DNA of 64,000 nt from Austropuccinia psidii (GCA_023105745.1 JALGQZ010000004.1:35721937-35785936), one strand, 5' to 3'; counted from the first letter of the stretch, positions 10,704 to 22,317 are shown. The notes: generated by a model not told the origin, from the letters alone. Program-made: numbers and translations.

Positions 10704-11380
10704 TGAGGATTATCTGTAGTTGGTCTATATCATTACTATTGATTACACTTTGATTATTAAATAAATTGACTGGACAAACAAGATATGGGAGTGATGACTT
10801 CTGCATTTGAAAACAAGAAATAAAAAAAATAAAATCATAAAAGTGAAAAAGATGAAATAAAATGAAAAGAAAGAATTGAGAGAAAAAGAGAGTAAAGAAA
10901 AGAAAATGAAGAAAATTCTGAGGATTGATCTTCTTGTGGTGAGTTGCTTGATTTTGGTCATAATTTTCCTGAAAAGATAAAACCAAACATTTGATTCTCA
11001 CAGAGTGGCAAAGGTGTTGCTTTAAAAGAAGTAGAACCCTCAGAGATGCATACCAGGAGATGGGACTTACTTCCATAACTTCCACTCCCCACCAAGCATC
11101 ACAAAAGAATAGAAAACTTTGGCTTAAATGAGTTTGAGCTAAGGAATGTCTTGAAGAATAGTTATTTTAGAATAATAAAATATGCAAGAAAGAGAAATAA
11201 TAAAAAGAAAAGAGGGAATTTGGCCATATCTTGAAGAAAGGTCCAAATTCAAGGGTATTGGTGATGCTTACAACATATTTGGGTAGAATACCCCCTTAAA
11301 GGTACATTCCAGGAGAGGAACTTAATTTCATAAACTCCAATCCCCACCAAGCACCATAAATCAAACTCTTGAGGCATTTG
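10704..11380 (-). other. B2 3' noncoding region with a repeated module
   Basis: No coding potential is seen. On the minus strand two related modules occur at about 11290-11355 and 11040-11100, about 255 bp apart. Each reads like TGGTGCTTGGTGGGGA, then a short A/T-rich stretch with AAGTAAGT or AATTAAGT, then TCC, CTGG and (T/A)TGCA. The same paired modules occur in B1, B3 and C. An A-rich tract (10810-10915) follows. The last ~80 bp before H2 match the B3/H1 junction (53000-53100). Confidence 0.6.
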
Positions 11381-11525
11381 GGCCAGGCTTTTCTGGATAC
11401 AAGGTGTAAAAATCCTTGACAAGGTCTCGGGAGTTGGTAAGGTTGAAAGCTGGTTCCCAAGCTGTTCATTCTGGGTCTTCATTGAATCCTTTCCACTCCA
11501 CTAGATACCATAATGTACCTCTCTT
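11381..11525 (-). pseudogene. B2 chromodomain
   Basis: The translation GTLWYLVEWKGFNEDPE, then one stop, then TAWEPAFNLTNSRDLV is the chromodomain signature (aromatic cage, WKG, WEP) at the end of chromovirus integrases. Chromodomains guide integration to marked chromatin. The TGA after PE (usually R in relatives) interrupts it. Confidence 0.8.
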
Positions 11526-11675
11526 GAGTTTTGAGTCCAGAACTTGAGCCACTTCCCATTATTCTTGCTCTTCCACTATTACTGGTGGTGGCAATTGATG
11601 TTGATTTGGGATAGTTGATTGCTTCACTGGTTCTAATAAGTACACATGAAAGACAGGGTGAACTAAAATTCATTT

Positions 11676-12515
11676 TTAGGGCAACTTGAGGTGATATGCA
11701 TGGCTGGCAATCTTCTTCAGAACTTTAAAGGGTCCCAGCCATCTTTCTGAGAGTTTCTTGGTGGGTCTTGTTGTCTTAATGGTCTTGGAAGCTAGCCATA
11801 CTTTGTCCCCAGGTTGGAAATAAGGTGGAATTGCTCTAGTTCTATCTGCATGCTTTTTGAAACACATTATTTTCTACTCTAATTCTTCTTTGACAACTTT
11901 CTGTACTTATTGGAGTTTTGTTGATAACTTTCCAGAAGGTGTATCTTAAGAAATGTGAGTTGAGTCAAAGCTGGGATTTCTTCCATAAATCGTGAAAAAA
12001 GGTGACTGTTTTGTTGATGAATGTTCTGCATTATTATAGGCAAATTCAGCCAGAGGGAGCCAGGTGTGCCAGTCGTCTTGATGGTAACTGACATACATCC
12101 AAAGATACTGTTCTAGAATCTGATTTACCCTCTCTGTCTGTCCAATTGTTTCAGGGTGAAAGGCAGTTGAAAGATCTCTTGATATATTGAGCTTCTGACA
12201 CAATTGAGTCCAAAATGATGAAACAAATAATGAACCTCTATCACTAACAATACTGATTGGAAGACCATGTTTGGAAAATACATGACTAATAAAGATTTGA
12301 GCTAAGCCCAAAAGCAGTGATTGTTGAATAAGTTGGAATAAAGATTTCCATTTTTGAGAATCTGTCTACAACTACTAAAGTGAAATCAAAGTTTCTTGAC
12401 AGAGGCGATTGAGTGATAAAGTTCATTGATAATGAGCTCCAAGGACCAGATGAAATTTGAAGAGGCTTGAGTAATCCAAACCTCTTATGGTTAATTTTCT
12501 TGTTTCTTGCACATT
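11676..12515 (-). pseudogene. B2 integrase core and C-terminal GPY/F-like domain
   Basis: The 11946-12311 block has the core motifs IVSDRGSLF and [12 protein letters not shown] (second D and the E). The 11676-11867 block has FQPGDKVWLASK...SERWLGPFKVLKK, the C-terminal DNA-binding module. The first catalytic position reads SMNF in this copy where relatives have SMDF, so the aspartate has become asparagine. Frames shift between the blocks. The zinc-binding part continues on the other side of the D solo LTR at 13950. Confidence 0.85.
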
Positions 12516-12526
12516 GCTGACAGAGG

Positions 12527-13941
12527 TTTCAGCATGAGTCTATGTAGAAGCAGTAATTAGGCTAGTTACAACTTTAACTTTGACTGTGACACAGAAATAA
12601 AGTGATAAAATAAAAGAATTTATTGATAATAATGGCTTATAAGTGAAATAAAAGGGCTTTACTATTTTGCAATAGTGGTGGTGAGCGCTGTTGAAAGCCC
12701 TGGGTGCAGCTTTACCTGTTGGATTACAATAATAAAGACTACAATACTTCTAAATTAAGAGTATACCCGATTATTTTCCAAGAGTATAACTGTTTTTGGA
12801 AGTTGTACTACGTAGGAATTCAAGAGCAGGATGAGGAAAGCAATTCTGGCTGTGAAAAGCCTCCTTTTTATCCTGAAATGGGGTGGGAAGGGTGCTAGAC
12901 CTTTCCATGTAGAGGAAGTGAAGATTTTTTTTCACTCTCTGAGACAGGCTTGTGGTTTGCAAAGAACTGTATAACCTGTATTGGGCTCAGATGTGGTTTT
13001 GAAACCACATCTGGGAAGTTTTCACCAATACAGGGTGCAAATTTTGATCTGGGGACCTCACAGCCTGATTCTGACATGTATGAGGCGTAGAATGCTGTAC
13101 AGAAGCTGTATGGGACCCCAGTATTGACTGAAATATGAGGTATTGAAGTGAAAAAAATTCCTTTGGCTGTTTGACACCTTATATTCATGATTATGGGACA
13201 TTATCCCATGGTAAGGCTGTATATGACAGCAGGTGGGAATCTGACCTTAAAACAGCCATAACTTTGTCAATTATTGAGATATCAACCTCAAAATTGGTTC
13301 GGTGTGTAGCCCTTTATGTGCTCTTCACAATGGTACCTCATTTGATATGGGTATCATTAGATATGGCAAAGATGTCTCATATACAAGATTTTTGTACATT
13401 TGCGTGGTTTAGGCAAAAAGCTGAATTGAGCTTATTTGCCCATTACCTTTTGTTCTAGTTGAGCTATGAGGAAATGAAGGACACCATAAGATAGCCCTGA
13501 TTGTTCTCTTTCCAAAAAGAATCCACTTTAGGTATCTCATGCTAAAACTGCAAATGTTAGATGAGAGGTGAATGTTTTGTTCACCCTTATTTGGCCTGAA
13601 TTTGGCCATAACTCAAGTAATACTGGTGCTAGCTCAGTTTGGCTAGTACCATTGGATAGCCCTGGCTTAGGGTTTCATCTTGAATACCCATTTGATGGGG
13701 TTAAGCTTCTCCTTCTGGATTTTAGATGAGAGGTGAAAATTAAGGTTTATGCTTGGCAATAACTTTTTATTGTTTTTCCTATGGTGATGGGACTTATGTT
13801 TTCAGAAAAGTGTGAGTTTCCTCTTTCCTTTGATACCCTTTGAGCTGATTTGGCTCAGCTCCATGTTTTGGTGGTATCTTGGCTATACCATTGGTTTATG
13901 GAATTTTGGCTGTCGTGCTTGTGCTCTGGTTTTGAGTCACA
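12527..13941 (-). mobile_element. Solo LTR of type D inserted in B2 integrase
   Basis: On the minus strand it starts TGTGACTCAAAACCAGAGCAC and ends near TAGACTCATGCTGAAA. This aligns with the A2 LTR start TGTTAATTCAAACAGAGCACC and end TAGATTCCCCCTGACA, and with the shared internal words ATGGTATAGC and ACCTCTCATCT. The B2 word GCTGACA is present on both sides (12516-12522 and 13943-13949), so removal restores the codons SSCQQC of the integrase zinc motif. A few extra bases at each junction blur the exact LTR ends and the duplication length. Confidence 0.75.
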
Positions 13942-13949
13942 GGCTGACA

Positions 13950-14324
13950 TGAGGAAACATAGTCCTTGATAATTTGATTCATGCCAGCCCGATAAAAATC
14001 CCTCTTGATTATCTTGAGGGTCTTCTCCTGGCTAGGGTGTCCAGCCAATGGTGAATAATGATGCTTTTGAAGGATATCCAATTGAATTTCATGATTTTTT
14101 GGGATGACTACTCTATCTTTGAATAATGAAAATTTTGCTTGAGGTTCAAGAGAATAATGTGAACCTAACTCACCTCTTGCTAATTGCTTGAGAATTTGCT
14201 TATAATCTTGGTCTTGCCATACTGCCTTCTGACTTTGATAAATTAAATCTGAGAAAACTTCAGCTTTGATTGAGAAAAATCTTGACGCTTTAGTATCATT
14301 TTTCTTGAGAGCTTGATGAAATTT
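13950..14324 (-). pseudogene. B2 integrase zinc-binding region
   Basis: The translation LQKHHYSPLAGHPSQEKTLKIIKRDF...YVSSCQ holds the HHCC module's histidines and first cysteine. The second cysteine is on the other side of the solo LTR. The segment from 14324 to about 14090 is the RNase H-integrase tether, with frame breaks. Confidence 0.8.
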
Positions 14325-15749
14325 TTAAGTATTCTTGCTGATGAAGTCCACCCCACTCTCTGGGTACATGCCGTCCCAATGTGACAAGGCATCTGGTAAA
14401 GTGGCCAGTCTGCCTGGGCAGTAAGTGATATAAAAGTGAAATACAGAGAGAAACTCTGCCCAACCAGCTTGGTGGCAGGTAAGGACTTGGCAAGAAATAG
14501 AACATTGAAGCAAAGAGTGGTCTGTCAAGACTTCAAAGGAATCAGAAAGAGAAAGAAGAAATGCTCTCCAGTGCTTGAGAGCCCAACCTGTGCCAAGGAG
14601 TTCCTTGTCATGAATTTCATAGTTGAGCTCAGCTGGGAGGAGCTTGCGCCTATCAAATGAAATAGGATGCTTTCCTGAGTCATTCACCTGACTCAGTAAC
14701 ACACCCAAGGCATAATAAGAAGCATCAGTCTCTACAATAGTTGGTAGAGAAGGGCTGAAATGGGATAGGATAGGAGCAGTGGTGAAAACTTCTTTGAGTA
14801 TTTGAAACTGACCAAGAGCTTCCTCATTGAAGATGAAGGGAGAATCTTTTTTAAGGAGGGAAGTGAAAGAAGAGATTTTTTTATAATAGCTTCTAATGAA
14901 ACAACAATAGGAGTTGACAAAGCCAAGCAAAGATTGAAGTGCTTTCATGCTCTTTGGATGAGGCCAATTGGGGATTTGCTGAGCTTTGGAAGAATCCATC
15001 TTGAGGCCTTCAATTGAAATAACATAGCCCAAGTATTCCACACTTGAGGCATGGAATACACACTTTGAGGCTTTAGAAAACAAATTATTGTCCCTCAGTC
15101 TTTGGAGGACAGAGGCCACATGTTTGACATGTTCCTCCTCAGAGCTAGAGAAAACCATAATATCATCTAGATAGACTGAAACAAAAATATCTAAGAAATC
15201 TGCAGAGACATCATTCACAAAGTTCTGGAATGAAGCAGGAGCATTGGTCAAGCCAAATGGCATAACCAAATATTCATAACTACAATATTTGGTTCTAAAG
15301 GCATTTAAGTGCTCATCCCCCTCTTTGATTCTCAAGAGATTATAAGCACCATGAAAATCTATTTTGGAGAAGATAGTAGATCTGTTAAAGATGGTAAGGG
15401 GATGATTCATTGGAGGAACAGCATACCTGTTCATTCTGGTGACAGCATTAAGTTTGTGGTAGTCAACACACAAATGAAAGCCACCATCCTTTTTCTTAAC
15501 AAAAAGGACAGGTGCTCCTGTTGAAGAGGAGCTTGGCCTGATGAAACCTTTCTCTACATTATCTGAAATGTAGGCAAATAGTGTTTCTGAATCATTCTTT
15601 GATAAGAAGTATATAAAACCAACTGGTGGTAGAAGACCCTCCAATTCAATATGATGATCACAGGTGCGGTGTGGAGGAAGTTTTTTTGCTTGAGCTATGG
15701 ATAATACATCAAAATATTGGTGATAAGCAGGAGGGACTACCTTCAACAC
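14325..15749 (-). CDS. B2 reverse transcriptase-RNase H, 474 codons open
   Basis: This is a single open block within a broken element. Visible motifs in order: the pre-[37 protein letters not shown] (fingers), KIDFHGAYN (first catalytic D), YLVMPFGLTNAPASFQ, VYLDDIMVFS (YLDD active site), the connection region VEYLGYVIS, then RNase H with VETDASYYALG, HDKELLGTGWALKHW and TDHSLLQ, supplying its D, E and D. The first Met aligns inside the pol linker, so the real translation would come from an upstream Gag-Pol frame that is broken. It is listed as CDS only because the domain itself has no stop. Confidence 0.85.
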   Translation of the reverse strand: MLKVVPPAYHQYFDVLSIAQAKKLPPHRTCDHHIELEGLLPPVGFIYFLSKNDSETLFAYISDNVEKGFIRPSSSSTGAPVLFVKKKDGGFHLCVDYHKLNAVTRMNRYAVPPMNHPLTIFNRSTIFSKIDFHGAYNLLRIKEGDEHLNAFRTKYCSYEYLVMPFGLTNAPASFQNFVNDVSADFLDIFVSVYLDDIMVFSSSEEEHVKHVASVLQRLRDNNLFSKASKCVFHASSVEYLGYVISIEGLKMDSSKAQQIPNWPHPKSMKALQSLLGFVNSYCCFIRSYYKKISSFTSLLKKDSPFIFNEEALGQFQILKEVFTTAPILSHFSPSLPTIVETDASYYALGVLLSQVNDSGKHPISFDRRKLLPAELNYEIHDKELLGTGWALKHWRAFLLSLSDSFEVLTDHSLLQCSISCQVLTCHQAGWAEFLSVFHFYITYCPGRLATLPDALSHWDGMYPESGVDFISKNT

Positions 15750-16505
15750 AGTTTAAATCTCTTCTGGATCTTCCTCCTCATCCCTCTGCTCCAACAGGGA
15801 GGCATGAAAAGATAAAGGAGGAAGGTCCATATCCCGTTGAAAGAGATGAAGTGAAGATATAGCAACATCTTCTCCAACATCTTTTATATCTTTGAAGACT
15901 CCATCTCTTTATGGAAGTAATGACTGAGAGGGAATGATGGAATGGATATGGACAGAAGGAGGAAGAGAAGGTGTCTTAGGTTCACCCACCAGAGCAACAC
16001 TGTTGAAAGAAGTGGCAAAGACATCACTAGTAGAAGATTTAATACCACTATAATCCTTATGAATAGAATCATAGGTGATCAATCCATTTTTCCAATCAAT
16101 AATAGGATTAAAATTGTAAAGAAAATCATATCCCAATGGGTCTTCTCCCTTGGGTGAATCTATGATAAAGAAATCCCATTCAAAGCTTGGGAATGAAGGC
16201 AAGTCAACAACCCACTTGGTATAATGGGTGATGAACAGGGATGTGGATTAATTGGAATCCCAAATGAAAAGAGTAATATTTTCAGGGAGCTCTGACATGG
16301 TCAATGAGTACTTGAGAACAAAATTCTTTGCAATAAAAGAGTTTGTAGCACCCGAATCAATCAGAATACTATAAAAGATATAAGAGAGAGAAGAGAAAAT
16401 CAGAAATTTCAAAGATTTTTTGACACTAGTATTCAGAGTGCACAATTGTGCTCTTGAAGGAAATAAGCAAGAACCATTGACCACATCATGATCCCCACTC
16501 ATTCT
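15750..16505 (-). pseudogene. B2 protease and linker
   Basis: The block at 16248-16502 reads FYSILIDSGATNSFIAKNFV, a retropepsin active site (DSGA). The block at 15909-16202 continues with FEWDFFIIDSPKGEDPLGYDFLYNFNPIIDWKNGLI, the C-terminal half of the protease. The two parts are in different frames. The linker to RT (15750-15908) holds stops. Confidence 0.82.
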
Positions 16506-17349
16506 TTTCCCTGCTTGCTAGGGAATCCTCTTGATGATCCTTGCCTATTTGCAGGCCTCTTGAAGCATCTTTCAATTGGGTTCTTTCCACCAAAATAAGT
16601 TCATAAGCCTTCTTTAATCCTTCTCTCCTTTTCAGAAACAATGAATTTGTTGTCCTTAGTCAGGAGAGCAGCATGAGGCTTGTTTTTGGACACTTTAAAA
16701 TTCTTTCCCTTCTTGTTCTTCCTGTGATAAGGCTTTTTTGATGATGAACTTTGGGAGGCTCAGCAGAGTTGGATCCTCTTATTGAAGGTTTCTTCTCTTG
16801 ATGACTACCCTTTTACTTCTGCCTCTCATGGTACCTGGTATCTAATTCCAAAGTGATGTCCATGAGTTCTTGAAGGTTATCAAAGTTTCCAGGGTGAGAA
16901 GCCAATTGGTCCAACAATCTTGAGGCCAATTCTCTTCTATACACATGAATATGGGCCCTTTTCCCCCAGTCTCCAATTCTTGACATTAAGCTTCTGAAAT
17001 CTGCTATTTACAAGGAACGTTGACCACCTTCTTTCATCTTGAGATTGTTTAGCTCTTGTTCAACCTTCCTGAATTCATTAGGGTCACCAAACAGAGTGAA
17101 TAACTGGGTTTTAAATAACCTCCAGTTATTAAGGAGATAATAAGGGTCTTCATTGGAGATATTTGAGAGGTAAGGTTCAATACATTTTCCAGCTCTACCA
17201 GCAAGAAAGGAAGTTGAGTACAAAACCTTATTCCTGTCAGAGAAGAAGTTTACTGGGTCGTTGTGGAAAATTAATTGACAAGATTAAATAAATCCTCTCA
17301 ATTGATAAGCTTTAGTACCATCAAAGGAATCAGTTGCCTTCATTGATGG
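16506..17349 (-). pseudogene. B2 gag, 5'-truncated
   Basis: The translation from the junction reads PSMKATDSFDGTKAYQLRGFI, a stop, SCQLIFHND, then SFLAGRAGKCIEPYLSN...FTLFGDP and LKMKEGG, a retrotransposon capsid domain. The knuckle region (about 16555-16620) reads TYFGGKNPIERCFKRP: relatives read CTYCGGKH..E.C, so two cysteines and the histidine are lost. Roughly the first 100 codons are missing at the 17349/17350 junction. Confidence 0.82.
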
Positions 17350-18062
17350 TGTCACAGCCAAGGAGGCAGGGGCATTTCCAATCATCATCAGCAAATCATT
17401 ATATCATGGATACCCTTCAAAACCCAATCAGCAAGGGGGTTTCATTCAACAATTCACCCAATACAGTTTTCATACCTCAATACAGTTCCATACAGGCAAG
17501 ACTCAAATACAGGATTCACCAAATACAGGCCTGTCATCAATACAGGCGCAAATACCTGTATTGGATTCACCAATACAGGATTCAATCCCACATCCAACTT
17601 CTTCCAGCATACAGGAAAGTATCTCAACACTCAAACTCCAAGGCTGGCATTTCTCACATATACCAGCCCCTCTTCACCCACCTGGGGCTTTCTCCCCCAG
17701 TTAATTAAAACAGTTGATTTATTATTTAATATTATTTTATTCTCACTTTTGGAATATTATTTTATTATTTATTAAGTTAGTCTTAGCCTTCCCTCACCTG
17801 TTCAGTAGAGTCCTGGTGGCCATATCCTTATTAATTCCTTTTCTCTTTTCTGAACAGGTTGAAACAGTGACTCAGGATTACTTAGTGGTTGGCTCTCTAT
17901 TTATTACTTATTGTTATTTCTTTTTCTTAGTACTCTTATTCTTTTATCAGGAATTTATCCTTGCATTCTGTCTATCCTGTTCCTGAGTATTTTTGAGCCC
18001 TCCTTAAGTAAGTCTGTTCACTGAGTGGCAGGCCCTCTTCATTTAGAAGAGCCCCTGTGACA
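17350..18062 (+). repeat. B-type LTR, plus orientation, at a chimeric junction
   Basis: It starts TGTCACAGCC and ends CCCCTGTGACA, with the conserved hairpin CTGGGG...CCCCAG at 17682-17700. It lies in plus orientation although the B2 body on its left is in minus orientation. The flanks (GATGG left, CTGGT right) do not match and belong to different elements (B2 gag and copia integrase). It is therefore not a simple solo insertion; the body of its own element is gone or it marks a rearrangement. Confidence 0.82.
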
Positions 18063-19645
18063 CTGGTTTAGGTATAGTTTTGTATTGTGAGTAAGTATTC
18101 AGATGGTTTCTGCAGGTATCTGTGAGATTTGAGGCCAAATTTTAGGTTTTGTGTGGTGAAGTCGCGACTGAAAGCCATTGAGAAAGCTGATGGGTCATAG
18201 AGTCTCATAAGTTTAGATTTAGTTTCATAGCCTATGTACAGCGAAGGCTTACTCTTAAGGGAGGGTTTGCTACTTGTTTTTTTGGTGTTCAAACACTTGT
18301 TGTCCAAATAGTATGATTTGAAATAAATCTTGAATGGTATAAATTAGGTGGCTGCATTGTTTGAGTATTTTTATGGCAAAATTAAAGTTTATATATTGGG
18401 AAGGGATCACATTAATGATAGTGGAGGTTTAAGCTTCAGCTTTGTCCCAAAATTTGAGAGATACGGAGGATTGAGCTGGAAGACATCTTTCTTTTTCATA
18501 TATTTCATTTGATTTTTTGTTTTAAGCTGAGTCTCATTCAAAGTATATACCTAGCTCGTGACATTTGAGCTGAAACAAGTGAGAGTAAAGCTCTTCTCCT
18601 CAATTGGTATATATGACTTCAGAGTAATTGTGAATTTTGTTGTGTATTATTTTGATGATAAAAAAAGCTTTTTGTCTTTATTAGACTTAGTTTGGAGTAG
18701 GAAAATGTCTTTGTATCTTGGGTAGTTTTCAATAATTCCTAGGATGTAGCGAGAATATGCGGTATCGAGGGGGTTGATCTTTGATAGGTGAAAATGGAAT
18801 CTTTTCAAGGTTTTTTCTGATGAGAGTAAGGGTCTTTAGTGTGGTGAGGTCTTCAATTTACTGTGAAAACATATATGAAATGTAATTGATAAAAGTATGG
18901 GGATTGTTGTTTTGACATTTATTGAGATCAAGAAGTGAGAGAGGTATTTTTTGGAGGGGGTTTCGAGAATTAGGCTCCAGTTAAAAGGGAAACGGTTGGC
19001 TTTGGTTAACATTGAAATTTTCATGTGGTGGATTTCGCCTAAGCTTGGCTTGAGGGAAGACATGTAGAGATTTACTTTCCTGGGGAGGGTGATAGCTATT
19101 CTATCTTTAACCTTTACCGGGTATAGGTTATTTCTGTAAACGGTTTGTAGGAAATGGGGTTTGAGCTCTGAAGCTGATATTAGCTTTCATTTAAAGCTAA
19201 GAAGAGTATACTGGGTAGAGAGTAATTTAATTTAGGTTCAGTTTACTTACATTGGCTATTTTGATTGACCCAGAGAAAGCGTTCATCCATATTTTGGCTG
19301 GATTGAGGTGTATTGACATATTGGAGTTGCAAGATGTGGTCCTGGATCACCCCGAGCCTTGTATATTTTTCTAGTTTATGCTGGGGTTTGATACTTCTAC
19401 TGAATATATAGAATATATGAGTTTGTATAGCATTAATGAGTCTTTTTTGCTGCTTATGGATGGCTTTGGGGTGGCTGATTCAGTATCTTGTTGTACTTGA
19501 GTCGCTGAGTCTTTTCCCAAACTCACCATTCTCTCCTTGTACAGTACCATTTTTGAAGAATTTTCAGTATATTCTCATCATCCATTTTTCTTCTGGTTTT
19601 TTGGCCACTGAAGTGTTTTGGTGAATCAAATAGGTTTTGTCAACC
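18063..19645 (-). pseudogene. Ty1/copia-type integrase remnant
   Basis: On the minus strand from right to left the translation shows, with frameshifts: a weak post-protease/GAG-pre-integrase-like region (about 19000-19260), TN.GEELYSHLFQLKCHELGI (about 18560-18640, like the copia core block around its second catalytic D), LKFWDKAEA and TSTIINVIPS (about 18420-18470), and GYETKSKLMRLYDPSAFSMAFSRDF (about 18165-18260), the hallmark end of copia integrase. RT and RNase H are missing, cut at 18063. The right side is cut by the A2 LTR at 19646. I see no confident motif in 19260-19645. Confidence 0.72.
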
Positions 19646-21139
19646 TGTTAATTCAAACAGAGCACCATATTGCTATCCAAATACCATAAGTTATGGTATA
19701 GCAATTATTGGACAACCGTAGCCAATATAGCTTTAAATATAAAGGGGGAAAGTATTCGACCATAAATATTCCAACATTATCAAATAGGATAAGAAAAAAA
19801 AGATACAAAAATTCAAATATAAGACAAAATAAGTAAAAAGCCTTATTTTTACCTCTCATCTGACTTATGCATATTTAATGCAACCCCCAACAAAATGGTA
19901 TTTTTCTTGAATTTCTCAATGATACCTACCCAATGGTATCATCTATCCTCCTGTAGCATCCTTACTTCAGGAAATAATATTGTAGCTCCTTTACTACAAT
20001 AGAAACCCGCCAAAGCCCTAAGAGGGCTTGTACAAAACAGTACAAAAGTGTAGCAAAATAAATATCTAAATGAGACATTTAATTTCAGATAGTTTAGACC
20101 TCTGTATTTCTAAAAATTTGGAGAGGGATCTTTGTTCAAAGGTCTATCACTCAAAAGATCAATATAAAGAAACCCTTGTATTGTTGCCATATATTCATAC
20201 ATATTTATTGCAAAGAGTGCCAAGCTGTAGAGCTTGTAAAAGAATTAAATTCTGTAGCATTAGAGTACTGATATAATTCTAAATTTACCAAGATAACTGG
20301 CTTGGAAGTATTTGAAGCCACACAATAAGGTACAAAGATACATCAAAAAACTTAGACCCTTATACTTTTTGATATATTTTTGAGAAGGGTGAGCATAAAG
20401 CATACCAAGGTGGAGGTTTCATAAATATCTTCAATTATCTGATCTTTTACTTTTGATGTCTCATCAATTTACTGCGATATCGGGGTTGGAAGGATTTTGG
20501 CTAATACTGATGTGTAACAAACCTGTACCAACAAGTGCTGTCCTTATGCTTTGAATGATAGTCTCTTAAGGCTCATAAACACCCAGGATGACTATTATTA
20601 TTTATCCAAGCACCCTGGGTGAATCATGAAATTTCTTTTTTTTCCTGTGAAGAAATGTTTCACTCTTTATTTATCTAGAATGATTATTTGTGGTCTCAAA
20701 ACCACAATTATGACTATACTGATGTCGGAATCGATGGTATAGACACACAATTCAGCCTCCAGAGTGTAATATTTGACTCTCCAGATATGAAAAGAGCTTA
20801 CAAGCCCTTTAGAGTCCCTATAAGAGATAAAATAAGGTCTTCACTCACTGTAAAGACCTTCATCATCTTATATTTAGCATTCTTATGTAGTAAAACTATC
20901 ATTAACCAGTAGTACTCTTAGAATGAAGTGATATAATTATAAATATTAATTATTAAAGCTTATTTTTATACTCAATAAATATTCAAAAGTTGAAACTAGG
21001 ACCCTCATTACTCTCATCTCTACGGTTACTCATAACAGTAGGGTCTTGTTTATTATTTCTTTACTATTTTATCATGTCACAGTCACAGTACCAGCTTTTA
21101 TTTAATATCTTTTAGCTGCTACATAGATTCCCCCTGACA
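19646..21139 (+). repeat. 5' LTR of A2 (type D, 1,494 bp)
   Basis: It starts TGTTAATTCAAACAGAGCACC and ends CCCCCTGACA. The borders are supported by the related solo LTR in B2 (12527-13941) and by the primer-binding-like TTTGGGGCCTG beginning at 21141. No A1 LTR similarity is evident. Small ORFs inside look like chance. Confidence 0.72.
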
Positions 21140-22317
21140 ATTTGGGGCCTGTAAATGGTTAATAACCCTATTGCAAAGGATTTGGAGTGATTTTGGGGTA
21201 TTTTCACCATTTTTAAAGCTATTTCATTATCAAAGTGAGTAAATATAGAATTTTATTATTTTTTCTATATAGGTTCTAATATAAAATATAAAATATATTC
21301 TTATATATTATAAAAATTTTCTTGACTAAAAATATATATATATTGAAGTATATTTCATTGATTAGTGAGTATAGATACTCATTAGTTGGTTTAATACTAA
21401 TATTTCGATGAATATTAATGATAATCAAGTATTATTATTAAGGTTGTTACATATTTTAATGTAAGACCAATTATGATTCACTAAGTTTCATGAAATTTGA
21501 TAAAAAATATTTATTGATAAACATCCAAAATAAAATAGGTTTTTATCATTTAAAAGGTAATATTTTAATAAAATATCACTTGAAAAAATATTTGCACCCA
21601 AATTGATTTAGAAAGCTGCAACGAATTAGTATCTTGTTAAATAGTTAAGGAACAAAATGAATAAATATTATAAATAAACTATTCATAACATCAAAATTCT
21701 TAAGAAAATAATTTTGATATATTTTTATATTTAATAATAAAAAAACTGAAATATAAAAGTGAATCATTCACAAAAAACTGGGATATTGATATTTCTACTT
21801 ATTCATTATAGGTAAAAAAGTCTGAAAAACTGTTATTTTTTGAAATACCACATAAAATCCATATAAGAAGCTTAAAATTCCCTAGAACCCACAAACAATT
21901 ACATTAGAATTAAGCTGAAAATCTTTTGTTTTACCAAAAACTGACAAAAAATCCTTTCCTTTCTTCTTAAAGTGAAAAAAGATTGAATTCTACGGGAAAC
22001 CCAGTAACAAATAAATCCCGCTGTGAAAGCCTCAGAAGAAAAGGGGGCCATTCCTAAGACCAAAGGAAAGCAAACAGCTCATAGTGAAGTGTCCATAAGC
22101 TCAAAAGAGTGGATACCCATAGCTGTACCAAGGGAAAGGAAACCCAGAAAATTTCCAGTTAAGTAGGTTGGATCACCAAAACAAGTTTCAACACAGAAAA
22201 GAAATGTAATATACCCAATTGGAAACTAAAAAGGAAAATTTCCAAAGCATAAAGAACATAAGTTTGTACAAGGGCCTTCCAAAGGTAAATAAACCTTGAA
22301 TAATACGTCATAGATTT
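21140..22317 (+). other. A2 leader, AT-rich, with primer-binding-like site
   Basis: TTTGGGGCCTG at 21141-21151 matches the A0 and A1 site. The remainder is AT-rich with many short runs. The part at 21990-22160 is purine-rich and may already be degraded gag N-terminus. No gene can be supported. Confidence 0.55.

Larger units (their letters stand above)
10704..17349 (-). mobile_element. Ty3/gypsy retrotransposon B2, truncated in gag
   Basis: Minus-strand order is gag, protease, RT-RNase H, integrase, chromodomain, 3' noncoding. The 5' end is missing: gag starts abruptly at PSMKA-equivalent residues at 17349, next to a plus-oriented B-type LTR. No 3' LTR is seen on the left; the sequence passes into the tail of gene H2 at 10703. 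A D-type solo LTR (12527-13941) splits integrase. The RT-RNase H block is the best preserved of any B/C copy here. Confidence 0.88.

Noticed and set aside
12527..13941. DNA transposon in B2 integrase
   Set aside because: The flanking GCTGACA looked like a 7-bp duplication, but there are no terminal inverted repeats, and start, end and inner words match the A2 LTR, so a solo LTR explains it better.
19646..21139. LTR of the neighbouring copia remnant
   Set aside because: The copia remnant is on the other strand, and this LTR is followed by the A-type primer site and A-like gag on the plus strand.
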